The translations under genes were made by a program, and so were the position numbers. From positions 122,493-186,492 of the forward strand of contig VWYX01001348.1 in NCBI GenBank assembly GCA_013396525.1: a DNA stretch of 64,000 nucleotides, read 5' to 3'. Origin of the DNA: Chaetorhynchus papuensis (taxonomy: Eukaryota > Chordata > Aves > Passeriformes > Rhipiduridae). Under the pieces are notes generated by a model, which was not told where the DNA came from, ran no database searches, and was given only the letters and a program-made list of their open reading frames with translations. How positions within the stretch are numbered: the first letter of the stretch is position 1; every line of letters starts with the position of its first letter. This document shows positions 26,601 through 38,600 of the stretch, one piece after another.

Positions 26601-29600
26601 GAACAAACTGTGCTGCTCGTAAAGCAACATGTACTGTGCTTTGTGCAGTACTGATTGTCAATAAAATGTAATTTCGCTAAAATAAAAATACTGATTGTCA
26701 ATAAAGTGCAATTTAGCTAAAACAAAACGCACATTTCTGAGTAAAAGCTTCCATGGCAATAAAGGAAAACAGAAAATACTGATAATATTAAAATTACAGG
26801 TTTAATTATTTTTTTAACTATCCAAACCCTCATGTTCAAACTTTCAAACAGAATAGCAGTAGGCATTTGTAAAGCTGTTACCAGCTGCAAGCTGTGTTAA
26901 ACTATATTAGTTAAACATGTTTCTGCTGCTGTGCTTCTACCAAACATGCTTTCTTACACACACCGAGATCTCTACACTAAACCTGGTGTGAAAGGGTTGC
27001 AACAGGAAACCCTCCTGTGTATATCGAGTACCTTTCTTTGCCCTGTAGGCAGATATGTGTCTTTTAACAGCCAAATCATCTATTCCTGGGATTTAACAAT
27101 TCCCTGGGACATGATGAAACTTACTTTAAAAAATAAAGACAGAACTAAATGCAGCATGTAATCATGTAGATCAAGACTGGAGGAAAAATGGTTCCATAAA
27201 ATGTACAGGAAACATTTAGGGCAGCAGAATAGACCTTTCAGGATTCTTATAGAGAGAAGTAAAATCTGAACAAATTCCCTAATTTTTCATTAGTATTTTG
27301 AATTTCCAGCAACTTCCAGGATGTTAGTTTTGTACTTTATCAATTGCCATATACAGAGCTGGGGAAATAACAGGAGGTTTGGGGTTTGGTGGAACTCCTA
27401 GAGTTAGCCTAAATCCACAAGTGTGCAATGTATATAGAGAGAAACTGTTCACACAGTCTTACTTAAAGCTGCTTAACAGCTTAAAATGATAAAAAGTCCT
27501 TAACACAATTTAAGAACTTAAACCACTTAAACTGTTTGAAGCAGCTTGTGAGTTTGATGAGCTGGGGGCAGGGGGTGTGCTGAGAGGCAGCCCTGTGGAG
27601 CTGCAGCCTGGGGCCAGGGCTCCCACACCAGGAGTCCCAGAAAAGGGTACCTTTGGGAGCTAAACTTGGGAGGCCTGGGGGTGATGTGAGGGAGAAGAGC
27701 AAAGAGTTTTCTACATATTTTTGTGTGGCACTGTGCATATGCCCAGATTGCTTTTGCTTTTTTTTTAGTGTAGCAGGGAATCTTCCAGGCATGTGAGGTG
27801 TCAGCAGTGGCATCTCCCCGGCAAAACAGGGAAGAGGGTGGCAGAAAAATATTGTCTATGACAAGCCCTCAGCTGTGGAAAACAGCTTTGGCTCATGGGC
27901 CAAGGGAAGGCTCCTCAGGAGCACTGTGAGGAAATCTGCACGAGCTGCAAGCCAAAGTGTTCTGCTTTTGTGGCTTCAGAAACTGGAAGTGGGGGAGAGG
28001 TGGCCAGAGTGGGCCTTTCAAATCTATTGATCAGGAAGTTTTTGTGTCTGAAAGATTGTTTTTGGGAAAAAGAAATGAGGCGGGGGGCAGGGGTGAGGCA
28101 GGGAGAGTTGCTTTAGTTCAGCTGATCCCAAGCAGTGTTCGTCGGCTGTATTGGAACTGTGCTGTTAATACGTGAAGTCACATATTTGTAAAGCAGAAAA
28201 TAAGCCATTATTTATGAGATCCACCTTGGTCCCTGCTGCTGTGTGTGGTGCTTAGTGGTCGAGTGTGTGTTTGGATATTTGTGTGCTCAGATGGAAAAAT
28301 GGTGGCACTGCTCAGAGGTGATACTTGAGGGCAAAGGAAGAAGGCACTGGAATGGGAATGAACATCTGAGAGGGGGAGAACAGCCAGGATGCTTCTTCTG
28401 ATGGCACTGATGCCACCTTAAATGTTTTGAAGCTTGGGCTGCTTTTCATTGATGCAGGCAGTGATTTACAACTTTTGGTGCAGAAAAGGCTGTAAAACAG
28501 GAGTGAATTACATTCTGTACAATTTGAAAATAAATTGTGCATTCACAGCCACTCAGGGTGAGGCCCATTTACACTTCCAGAGTGGTATATGATGAGTAGA
28601 TGAAAGTTAGGCCTCTGTGTGAATGAAAAATGCCTGTTTTACCAGAGGCTCTGAAAAGAGAGAGCAAGAGAGACTTAGTGGAAACTGGAAGCAAGATTTT
28701 ATTTGTTTGTTTAAAACAGTCGTATTGATTTGGAGTCAGAGGAAGCATTGGTATAACTGCAAACTAATTCCACTGAATTCTGTGAGGTATTTCTGGTGAG
28801 GTTGATGGGGCTGGAAGTTTGTATTTATAATCTGAGTTTTTCCTGTGTTCAGGTAAGTCTTTATCACATTATATTCTTGTTCAATCTTGGTGGCATATTT
28901 AACATGAATGTTATCTGTCAAAAAAACCCAAAATATTCACTGGGGTGAAACAGAGCTTGGGTGTAGTTAAAATCATATGATCTCAGTACAATTAAATAAC
29001 TACTTGGTTTTCTTTTATGGTGAGGAATGAAATATGGAAATGTTACTTGGTACGGGTAAGTGCTTTCTGACTAATGGCAGACATAGAAAGAAACCATTTA
29101 ATTAATGAAATCTTGTTAATGTACTACATAATACTAATTTTTCCATATCACTTGAATTTCAGAACATTTCAGGATCTGTCCAAACAAATGGATATATCTT
29201 ATGGTACAGTCAGGGACTCAGCAGTGTATGAATACTTTAAAGCAAAAGGGACCAACCCTTTGGAGCAGGATAACACATTTGCTGAACTGTGGAGGACTAT
29301 CAGTAAGAATAATGGGGCAGATAATTGCGTATCAAACCCTTCTGAAGGCATCAGGAAGGTAAGACTGGATCACAGGGCTTTTCATTTAATTTCTATATCA
29401 CTGTTGTTTCTGTGGAGTTAATGTTAAGTCACAGGGAAAAAATTACAGTAATTTAAAAGCACCCTAAATTCCTATGTAAAGTTCTTTTAGTACCTCGATG
29501 GCAGATCAGAATCATATTTTGGTGTCATTGTTCTGAATTTAAGTACTTTAGCTCTGCCGAAGTCTTCAGTATGTCAGTCCTTCTTTGGATCTGGTCCTAA

Positions 29601-32600
29601 GGTTTCTCAGTTTCTTGGGAGCTTTGATGATGCCTTTTTGAACACAATTTTTTTCATTATCCAGTACTGACTCTTGTCCCTTGCTCATTTGTTTTCTTTT
29701 TTCTGAGTTCATGATTGGAAACATGAGTAAGGATCAAGGGATTCACAGAACGTATACTCATTTCTCTTAAAACAGAAATTTAATGCAAGATTTTTCTTTG
29801 TTTAATCCAGACTTTGAAAAATGCATGCACATGACAGTGTGTTTTACCAAAACTTTATTTCTCTCAGATAAAACTACATGCTTTTTTGCAGAACAGAGAA
29901 TTAATGTGGGATTCAAGGACTGGTGTATAACAGCTTAGGATGCTGAATCTTAGTTCTGAGTCCTGTGATAAAGACTATTGGCCATTACAAATGCCCACTC
30001 TCTGTCTCACAGCCTGCTTCTCCCCTCTGCTCCCCTTCTTGAATCTCAGCAAAACCAGACAGTGCCTTTCATCCAACACATGTCCAGGAGTACATTACAC
30101 AGAAGGGATGCAGACATGCTGAAAGCCTTGATATGCTGCTGCTCCTGTAGTGAAAAGTGTCCTCTTTATCTGGCAATTGATTTTTTTTTTTCATAAAACA
30201 GGCTAACAGCTGTTATTACCATAGAGAATGTTTGATCAGAGACACTCCTGTCAGTGAAACACTGATTTACCAGTTCTTTATGCTTTTGTACATGGGAAAT
30301 AATAACGTGGTTTGGGCTTGTGTTTCTTTTTTCTGCTTTGAATTTTTGAAACCTTTTCTGAACAGTCAGAGGGAAAGTATCCAAAATCTCCTGTTTTTAC
30401 AGGGTCATAAGGAGGATGAACACAAGTAATGCAAGCCATCCCATTTCCCAATTCAAATTCCTTTAGCAAAAGATTCCCAACTCTTTGCTTGGCTTTTGGA
30501 CAAAATCTTTATGCAAACACTGTCTTACAGGCAAACATGTCTTAGCATAGGAGTATTCAGTCAAAAGTTTGGGTTCACCCTGCCTTTTTGCCTGTCTCTC
30601 AGCTGATCTTCCCCAAAGACCTCTGCCCTCAGCTCCAAAATCCTCCCTTCCCTGGGACGGTAGAGCTCTGGCAATAGTAAAGTCTGTAGTGGTTGATTTT
30701 TTTTTTTTCTTCTTAATCTGCTCAGCACTTTATGAAAACGAGGCCTCTTTTGAGATGTTTTGGTAGCATTTAGAGGAAAAATAGAGGCATTAGGTACTTT
30801 TCTATGTACCTTAGCATTTAAGCCAATAATAAAACAGTTTACCTTAGAAAAATGTACAGTATTTCACTTTTCTTTTTTTCTTTTGTAACATTCTCATGGC
30901 AGTGGATGCTCTTTATCCATGAAATTGTAAATACTCTTATTCTGTAAGCCTAGTGCATGCTGCCATTTATGATAGCTACACTTGCTAAGTCAGAAATGTA
31001 ACTGTAGATTGGCAGGCAGTTGAGAATACCAATTATATTGTCTGCATGGAGCTGGCAGCTCCATCCTATCTATGTGATAATAACTTTTCATACTAAGTTT
31101 GATTTCAGTGTTGTAGGGTGATTTTTATATAACTAGATCAGCTCATTCAATTAATGTCAACAACAACTAAATTTTACTTCAGTCCCCAAAGATGACCGAG
31201 GTCTCTATTTGATTAGACACCTACATAAATTGGGATTAATATTTAATAACCTTGTCAACTAAACTATTGTGCTTATAGTTTAAGTGTCACTCTTCCTAAC
31301 TCATTGAGTTCTCTGAATAAACAGACTACTTTTCCATGTCAACTATTATGGCTAGAAATTCTGGGTTTTTTGTAAAGGAGAATTGATGTCAGCCAAGGAA
31401 ATGAGAGTTTCCATCCATAAACACATACTGCTGCCTGAAAGAGATGTAAATGTGCCTTAAAAATGTGTTTCATAGGAAATGGGGACTCTAAATCTCTCTA
31501 GCATAAAAAGAGCCATAAAACATTTTTCTGAATGAGGACTTGCCTGACACAATGCAAAAAAAGAAAATAATCACTATTATTCTTTCTTCCCTCCTTCTCC
31601 TTTCCATTTTCTTCAGACAGTATCACGGTTCAGCTCCAGTTACCAACAAAGCAATGCCACTTCAGTGCAAAACAGGGAGTGCTGGCTATTTATGCCTCAC
31701 ACAGGTATTCCAGGTGTTTTTCCCCATTCCATTTATCTTTCTCCATTTCACGGAGATTTTTCCTACTCCCTTTGGCTGTCTGAAAACTAAAGGATGGCAG
31801 TGGAAGGAAGTCCTGCGAGCTTTTATGGCGTTTGGTTGCCATGGCAGAGTTGTCTCCTCAGACACAGCAGTGTCCCTGCAGCCACAGTGACCACCTCCCA
31901 CGGGCAAGGCACAGCTTTTGCAGCACTGGGAGAGCCATGGGAAAGGCAGGAATGCACTTCAGTGTGTTATAAACGAGCCAATCAATATTATGATTAAAGA
32001 GAATTTATTAATAATTAAAGTATAAAATTTGAAAAGAGCCACGAAGCAAAAGCAACACCACGCCAGGCGTTCGGTGCTGGGTGAACTGAGTTCTGACCTT
32101 TATTGGTTCGAATCTCGCCCGTTCACAGCTGCGGTTTCTCTGAGGTGTCTTTTTAGACCTTTATTCTTCTTTGTTAATTTTATCTTTTTAATACAACAAT
32201 GTAATTTTCCTGTTTTTTCCACCACGTATGATGACAGTTCCTGAAATCAGTAGTCGATTTTTGCTGTTGGAATCAGGTTCTGGTGAAAGTATATTATTGC
32301 TGCATATACATACACGGAACACACATCCTGGAACCATATTTCTGTATATACACACACACATCCTGGAGCTCTGCCAGACGAGGAAATCCCACAAAACGCT
32401 TATCTGTGGAATGCAATTGGAATGTACCTTGCCGGGGCTTATTTAGACAGAAATCTCTTGAACAGCACAATTTTTGGCGGCCACCTGCTTCCAGTATTTG
32501 TGCTTTCTCTCAACTTCAGCAAAATGCTGTAATCTTAAATTTTTAGCACGAATTATTTTGCATCATATACTACAAGTGTCTCGTAAGTGACAGGAGGACT

Positions 32601-35600
32601 CTTGAGAGCCGAGGGTTGTGGGGGGAAAGTTGCTTTTGCTGTGCTTGGGTCAGCCAAGATAGTTGAAAGTGGTCACTGAAGATGGAAAGCCTCCTCCTGT
32701 TCAGCAGTACCTCTGCACAGCACAGGAGCACACACCACACAAACCACCAGTCCATACAAAATGCTGTTTTGCCACTTGGAGCTCTCTGGGACTACCACAG
32801 GTGAGGATTGACTAATGCTGCCACAGGAAAGCTTCTACAGCGAGGATCTCAGTGAACTGTTTGCATTACATCCAGTGGCAATCAGTTATTCAGGGTAATT
32901 ATTGATTACACCAACATACGCAATAACCTGTGGTTTTTATTTCCTCTGGGAGCACCCATTTCTGCTTTGAAAGAATGAAGTCATATGATCCCCATGTGTT
33001 CTGCATCTGCTATATATACAGATAGGAGAATTCAACTCATTATTGCATTTTATAATGCCCTGCTTTGGTTGAGATTGTTTGTTCCCCTGTCCAATCAATT
33101 TGGTGCCAGAATTTCTCTGAATTGTTTCTTTTCTTCCTGTGTATCATTTTTGATCAAAAGCGATCAAAACCAAGTGGAGCACAAAATGAGAATGCATCAT
33201 TGATTTAGGCAATGACACAGTAAGAATTTATTCCTTCTCTTTTTTGCTTCCTTAATGATCACTGAGCATTAAATCAGAGCGATCTTCTTGAACAGTCACC
33301 TCTCTTCATTCTAATTTTGAGAGTAAAAGTAATTTAAAAGTTCATTTAATATGATTTTTTTAAAAATGACTTTGTCCACAATGAATTTTATATTGTGAAT
33401 TGCAGTTGCTCTCATGGAGCTTCCTAAATTTTTCCATTTCTTGACCCATCAGCCTTTGAAGCAAGAAAAAATGCTTCCTTAAACCTGAATCTATTGCATC
33501 CTATAGTGGTTCCATAATTATTTTAATGTTTGAAACATTTCAATATGATTAAATGGCATGTTTTCCTTTTTATTAGAACTGTGTTGCTTCTCTTAAAGCA
33601 CTTTTTTATAGATCATAAATGTTATCCAAGCGTGTTTTTGAACTACTCCTCTAATGCCAATGTAAAGGTCACTTTTTGATATTTCTGTGGTACCAGCCAT
33701 ATAATGGGATCAGCTACAGTGACACTCTGTTCTGACACTAAATTAATGATGAATTTTGCATTGTTCTGGCACTTCTGTCTTTAGCCTGATAGCTTCTTCA
33801 TAAGTTTCAGATAAATCACAGATATATCGGTGATCAATCTGGAATCAATTTTTTTTTCCTGTTGTTATTATTATTTCTTACCATGCTTTTTTTGAATCAG
33901 CATCATTTAACCATCAGTAAGCCAGGCCCCTTTGAACAATATTCTTCTATCTCCATCCACACTGAAGAGTGACATTATGGGGTTGTTTACTGCTTTCCTG
34001 CAGTATTATTTTCTTTGTGGTCCTTCTCTTGTCTAGGAAGCAATCTTCTTTGGCCTTTGAATTTTTTCAGGATTGTGAAGAAGAAATATTTTTTTTAATA
34101 GGAGTTTTGCCCAGAGGGTTCTTTTTTCTTCAATCTGTTTTCTTAAATCTCTTAAACCAAAGATAAATCTGGTGTCCTTGGTGCAAGCCAAAGTAGTTGT
34201 TCTACCTGGGTGAAATAAATGAGTGCTGCTTTGGCTGACTTTCTGATAAGGAGGTTTTTGAAAGTTTAAATTTTTGTTTTGTTGTGCAGCATGCCTGTAT
34301 GCTGAGAGTCAAATATGAAGTTCAGTTAGAAGACTGAAGTATAAATATGAGCTCATTGTGTTTAATTTCAGTCATTTATTCAAGCTGTCTCACCTGTTCT
34401 CAGCTGGTGTTTGCCACAGGCCCTTTTGCCACTCTTCCTGCCCTGATGGCCTGGAGGTTAAGGGGCAGGCACATGTGCACACATGCAGTCTTTCATTAAA
34501 TAATTTAAAAAAAAAAAGTTTAAACTACATTTAAAATTAAAGGTTGATTTTTCATTGAAAATAAATGTCAACTTGATTTGATTTGGCTTTTACTGCTTGC
34601 CTAGTGAAGGTATATAAAATGTCAGCATACTTCAAGCACACATGTATGTGTGCACTTATGTGTCTTGTACATATGTTTTTCAAAGTTTGACAGCTTTTCC
34701 TTAAATTGAACAAATGATACTGCTTAGCTGTCACAACAGATATTAACAGGGAAGTGAAGGATGCTGAATTTAGACAGCAACTAAACATTTTGTTATGAGA
34801 AAGCTTTCCACACAATGAACACACTAATAGTGTGAGGTCTCCACTCTTCAGGGAAGAAAAATTCACAAGTGGAGGAAGTTTGGAAGGAACTAACTCTTCC
34901 CTTAGGAAAAAGGGATCTTTGGAAGTTCTGGTTTTGGCAGTCAGAGAGGGAGGGGCACAGTCTTACCCCCAGGATTTCTGGGAGTTGAGACATATGTACA
35001 ACCAAGAGTTTAAAAGTCAGATTCCTGATTATGCTAAAATGATCAGGCTGTCAGAGAAATAATGCACTACAGACGTGATGACATTGGATAGATTGATTTA
35101 TGTCATTAAAAAATGTAAAATAGATGTGAAGAGATCTGGCAGACTTGGTTTATTGACCATTTACAGTCACAGGATGCAATTTAGGATAGCAACACCACAA
35201 ATTCAAGAGAAGTAGGCCTTTACGAAAGATCTGCCGTCCGGCATTGAAAGCCAGTGTACAAAGCTATTCTATATAAAATAACGTACAGAAGATTGAGGCT
35301 TGAAAAGCAGAATCAATAATGTGATTTTTCTCTTTAGCCAGTGCATTGTAATTGGAGTCAAATATTTGAAGAACATTGTGTTCCCCAAGTATTACTGAGA
35401 GATAGATAAGGAAGGTATTGTGTTGTCAGTGTTCTTTTCTAAACTGTAAATTTGGAAAGATGATTTACTGACCAGTTCTGAAGGAGCAAAAGATAGATAC
35501 CGCTCTTTAAACTGAACAAACCCCAAAAAAACAAACAAAAAAAACCCAAAAACCCAAACCAAACAAAAAAACCCCCAAACCAACCAAACAACAATACAAA

Positions 35601-38600
35601 GAAAAAAAAAGACAAAAATTTAACCAACCAACAGAAAAAATACCCAGAGAAGTGTAAAATGCATTTTACCACAGTGACTAAGGCCAAATCTTTCCTGGGT
35701 GTCTGATTTCTGTATATCCATCAGGCAGGATTTTTGTTCTCCAGTAGCATGGATTTTGAATAAACTTTGTGCCCAGTGACAAGTGCTGCTGGTTTTGGTC
35801 CCATGAGGACATATTATTAATGCTGCCAGTTTCCTGTCTTAGGTAGCAAAATGCTATGATATTTGCCATGGATAACACCATGCCTGAATAATAAAAATAA
35901 TATTTTCGAAGGGTTCCGTGTACAGACTCATTCAAATCTTACCAAAGAGAAAGGATATAACATTTCTACTCTGTTTTAACCCAGAAGCAAATGAATTTGT
36001 GGATCTCTGATTGCCTCGATGCAGTTAAAAGGGAAGCAGGGAAAAGAGGTGGATTGCAGCAAGTAGCTTACAGACAGTCCAGGCAACATAATTTTAATCT
36101 TTGTTTCCCTGAATTCTGCCTACTAGAAGATACCTCACCCATTTGTTTTTTTCCCATGTGTAAGCAACTGTAAGGGACTTCAGAAAGGTATGGTTTATAT
36201 CAAACTACGGTGAAGTAAATTATCTTATTTGCTCAACTGAGGAATCCAGTGTAATGAAATAACTGATGGAGTCTTTCAAGCTTACAGGTGAATTCAAAAC
36301 AGAGCTTACATAAAAATTGGAAGTGTGCAGAAGGCTGAACTAATTCTGTGCCAGAGCTGCAGCTGTTTGCAGGGGGAGCTTTGTGAATCAGTAACATAAA
36401 GAAATATATACAGGACTTCAGCTACTTAAATCTATTAGGCAGTCAATGGTTACTTTAACCAGCAAAATGATATTTTATTTTACTTTACTGAATCCCTATC
36501 CAGATACGTTTCTTACATCTTGTATTAAGTAAGATGGTTTCCATTCATTATATGCACTGTGTGCAGGCATTGGTTTCAGTCCCAATTAAGGCTGATGTTG
36601 AAGCATATCTGCATGGGTGTGTGTTAAAATAAAACAATATTCACCTCAAAACTGAGATAAGAGTAGATGCTTGTGAATCTTTTTACCTGTGAAGAAAAGA
36701 GGGAACTCTTTCAGCTCAGTGCATGCCTTTTGTTACAGGACTAACATAGCTCTCAGAAGGGCTGTGTTTATTTGGAAGGAAAATTTGTTTATTTACATGT
36801 TTACATGAGCAAAGCTGCAAAGTTACAATTTTGGTACCTGTGATGCTCATCACTTGATGCTCATCACTTAATGCTCATACTGTGCCAGTCTTGCCACATA
36901 AATGCATGGAACCAGTCACATTCCATGTCTCCTACAAAACATGCATCAAATTCCATCATCTAAAGCAACAGCTTTAACTTATAATTAATAACCTGTTACA
37001 TAAGCCTTACCAACACTCATAGTTGGCTGTGTTATCCTATGTATTCCTGCTAAAAAAGGAAGACATTTTAGCAAGGTTTGAAGTTGGTGAAGTCCTGCTG
37101 GGAGGGAAGAGTGTTAGAAATTTATTAAGATGTTGAAGGTCTGCGGATAAACTGTGACCTGATGAAATACCACCAAGGAATAATGACAAGATCTGGATTT
37201 GTTTGTTGGCTTGGGTTTTGTGCTACCTAGAAATGGAGTTTAGTTTAGACTGTGTTGTGTTCATGCTGTATTTACAGGCAAAGAAAGGAAATTATGCTTT
37301 CCTGTGGGATGTGACGGTGGTGGAATACGCCGCGCTGACAGATGATGAGTGCTCCGTGACAGTCATTGGGAACAGCATCAGCAGCAAAGGATATGGGATA
37401 GCACTCCAGCATGGAAGTCCCTACAGAGATCTTTTCTCCCAGAGGTAAACTGAAACAAACCTCGTTTTATAGGATTCCTTTCTACAGCCAGCAACCGTTT
37501 GTGGTTCACATTAATTTTGGAGTTTCATTAATAGAGAACAATGAATACATGACAGCAGAGAGGTTATGGGTTCAAGCTCCAGCAGAGCTGCTGCTACTTC
37601 TGCTCCATGTGCATGTGGTTTGGGAGGAGGGGACTGGAGGTGACATGTGGCCTCTCACCTTCAGACAGCACTGCCTCTGGCAGAGAGGATTGATGTCCTC
37701 AGAGCTCTGTGTGAGGTAGAGGGGAGTTTGAAGAGAGCTCCTGGATTCATGCCACATTCTGCAGGCTCTGAAGCAAAGTGTTGCTCCCTGCAGTAAGCAA
37801 TGCCCTGGGTTATCCTTTAGGGGAGAGGGGCAGGTCAAGGCCTCACCACGGTACAGGGAAACAAGAATTGCTGAGAATTGCATGGGACTGCCTAGACTAG
37901 GAGACTGTAAAACGATGCCATTTAGTCATCTCTGAGCTATCAGCTGGGTGTCTCTTGTCCATGTGAATGGGTACCCTGAAATGAAGACGTGCAGCTGTGC
38001 AGGCATGTGTGGCCTTAGCAGAAGGTGAGCTTGTGCTCCGCTGCAGGCAGGGAACTGAAGCAAGATTGCCTCATCTTGCTCCTCCTCTAGAAAAAGGAGC
38101 AAAACTCCAGCTGCATAACTAGACACAAAGCTGCCTCAAGAGAAAAGATTGTTAGTAAACAGCTAAAACAGTTATCAAACCAAATCCAAAATGAATCATT
38201 CATGCAGAGAAGGGACACTTCACAAGAGACAAAACAATGATTAATTAGCAACTGTTAACACGGTAATTCAGGCATTAAGTAACAGCATTGAAGTAAAATC
38301 CTTTTGAATAAACTGCATTTGCTGAAGTAAATGAGTTGGTCGCTGCTTAAACAGATTTGTACTAAGTGGTGCACAAACAGTAACATGTTTAGCCTCCCAT
38401 ATTTTTGGAATTACTGTAGGAGAGCAGCAGTGGAGTGGGTTGAGCATTTCACTAGTGGGACCAGCTGCTGCAGCTGAATGTAGCCAGATGAGCCATAACT
38501 ATCTGGAATGTGGTGATTTCCCTTGGAAATGCTGTTTCCATTGCAGTGTAATTTCTGACAGTCTCTTTTTTTCCCAAAGTTAACCAGTGGAGTGTACCTG

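Larger units (their letters stand above)
10887..29162 (+). other. GRID1: GRID1 intron (12), 18,276 bp
   Basis: The largest intron in the window: phase 2, donor GTAAGA, acceptor TTTCAG. It is AT-rich overall with moderate GC-rich patches near 12.5-13.2, 13.6-14.3, 15.8-16.0, 22.8-23.0, 26.2-26.6 and 27.5-28.1 kb. These patches produce the longer chance open frames, including a 194-codon minus-strand frame at 13400-13984 with no recognisable domain. Other contents are A/C-rich tracts at 17160 and 18517, a 40-bp tandem duplication at 26649, (TG)n near 11151-11163, and long T runs near 14398, 23727 and 25092. I see no RNA gene, nested gene or intact transposon. Confidence 0.85.
29359..37277 (+). 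other. GRID1: GRID1 intron (13), 7,919 bp
   Basis: Phase 0 intron, donor GTAAGA, acceptor TTTACAG. It holds a solo retroviral LTR at 31963-32512, an A/C-rich tract at 35515-35645, a small 14-bp tandem repeat at 36841, and T runs near 30181 and 30690. Open frames are short and unrecognised; those at 32029-32446 lie inside the LTR. Confidence 0.85.

Noticed and set aside
32086..32125. tRNA-like T-arm word GGTTCGAATCTCGCC
   Set aside because: No acceptor stem, D-arm or anticodon arm can be formed around it, and it lies inside the solo LTR at 31963-32512.
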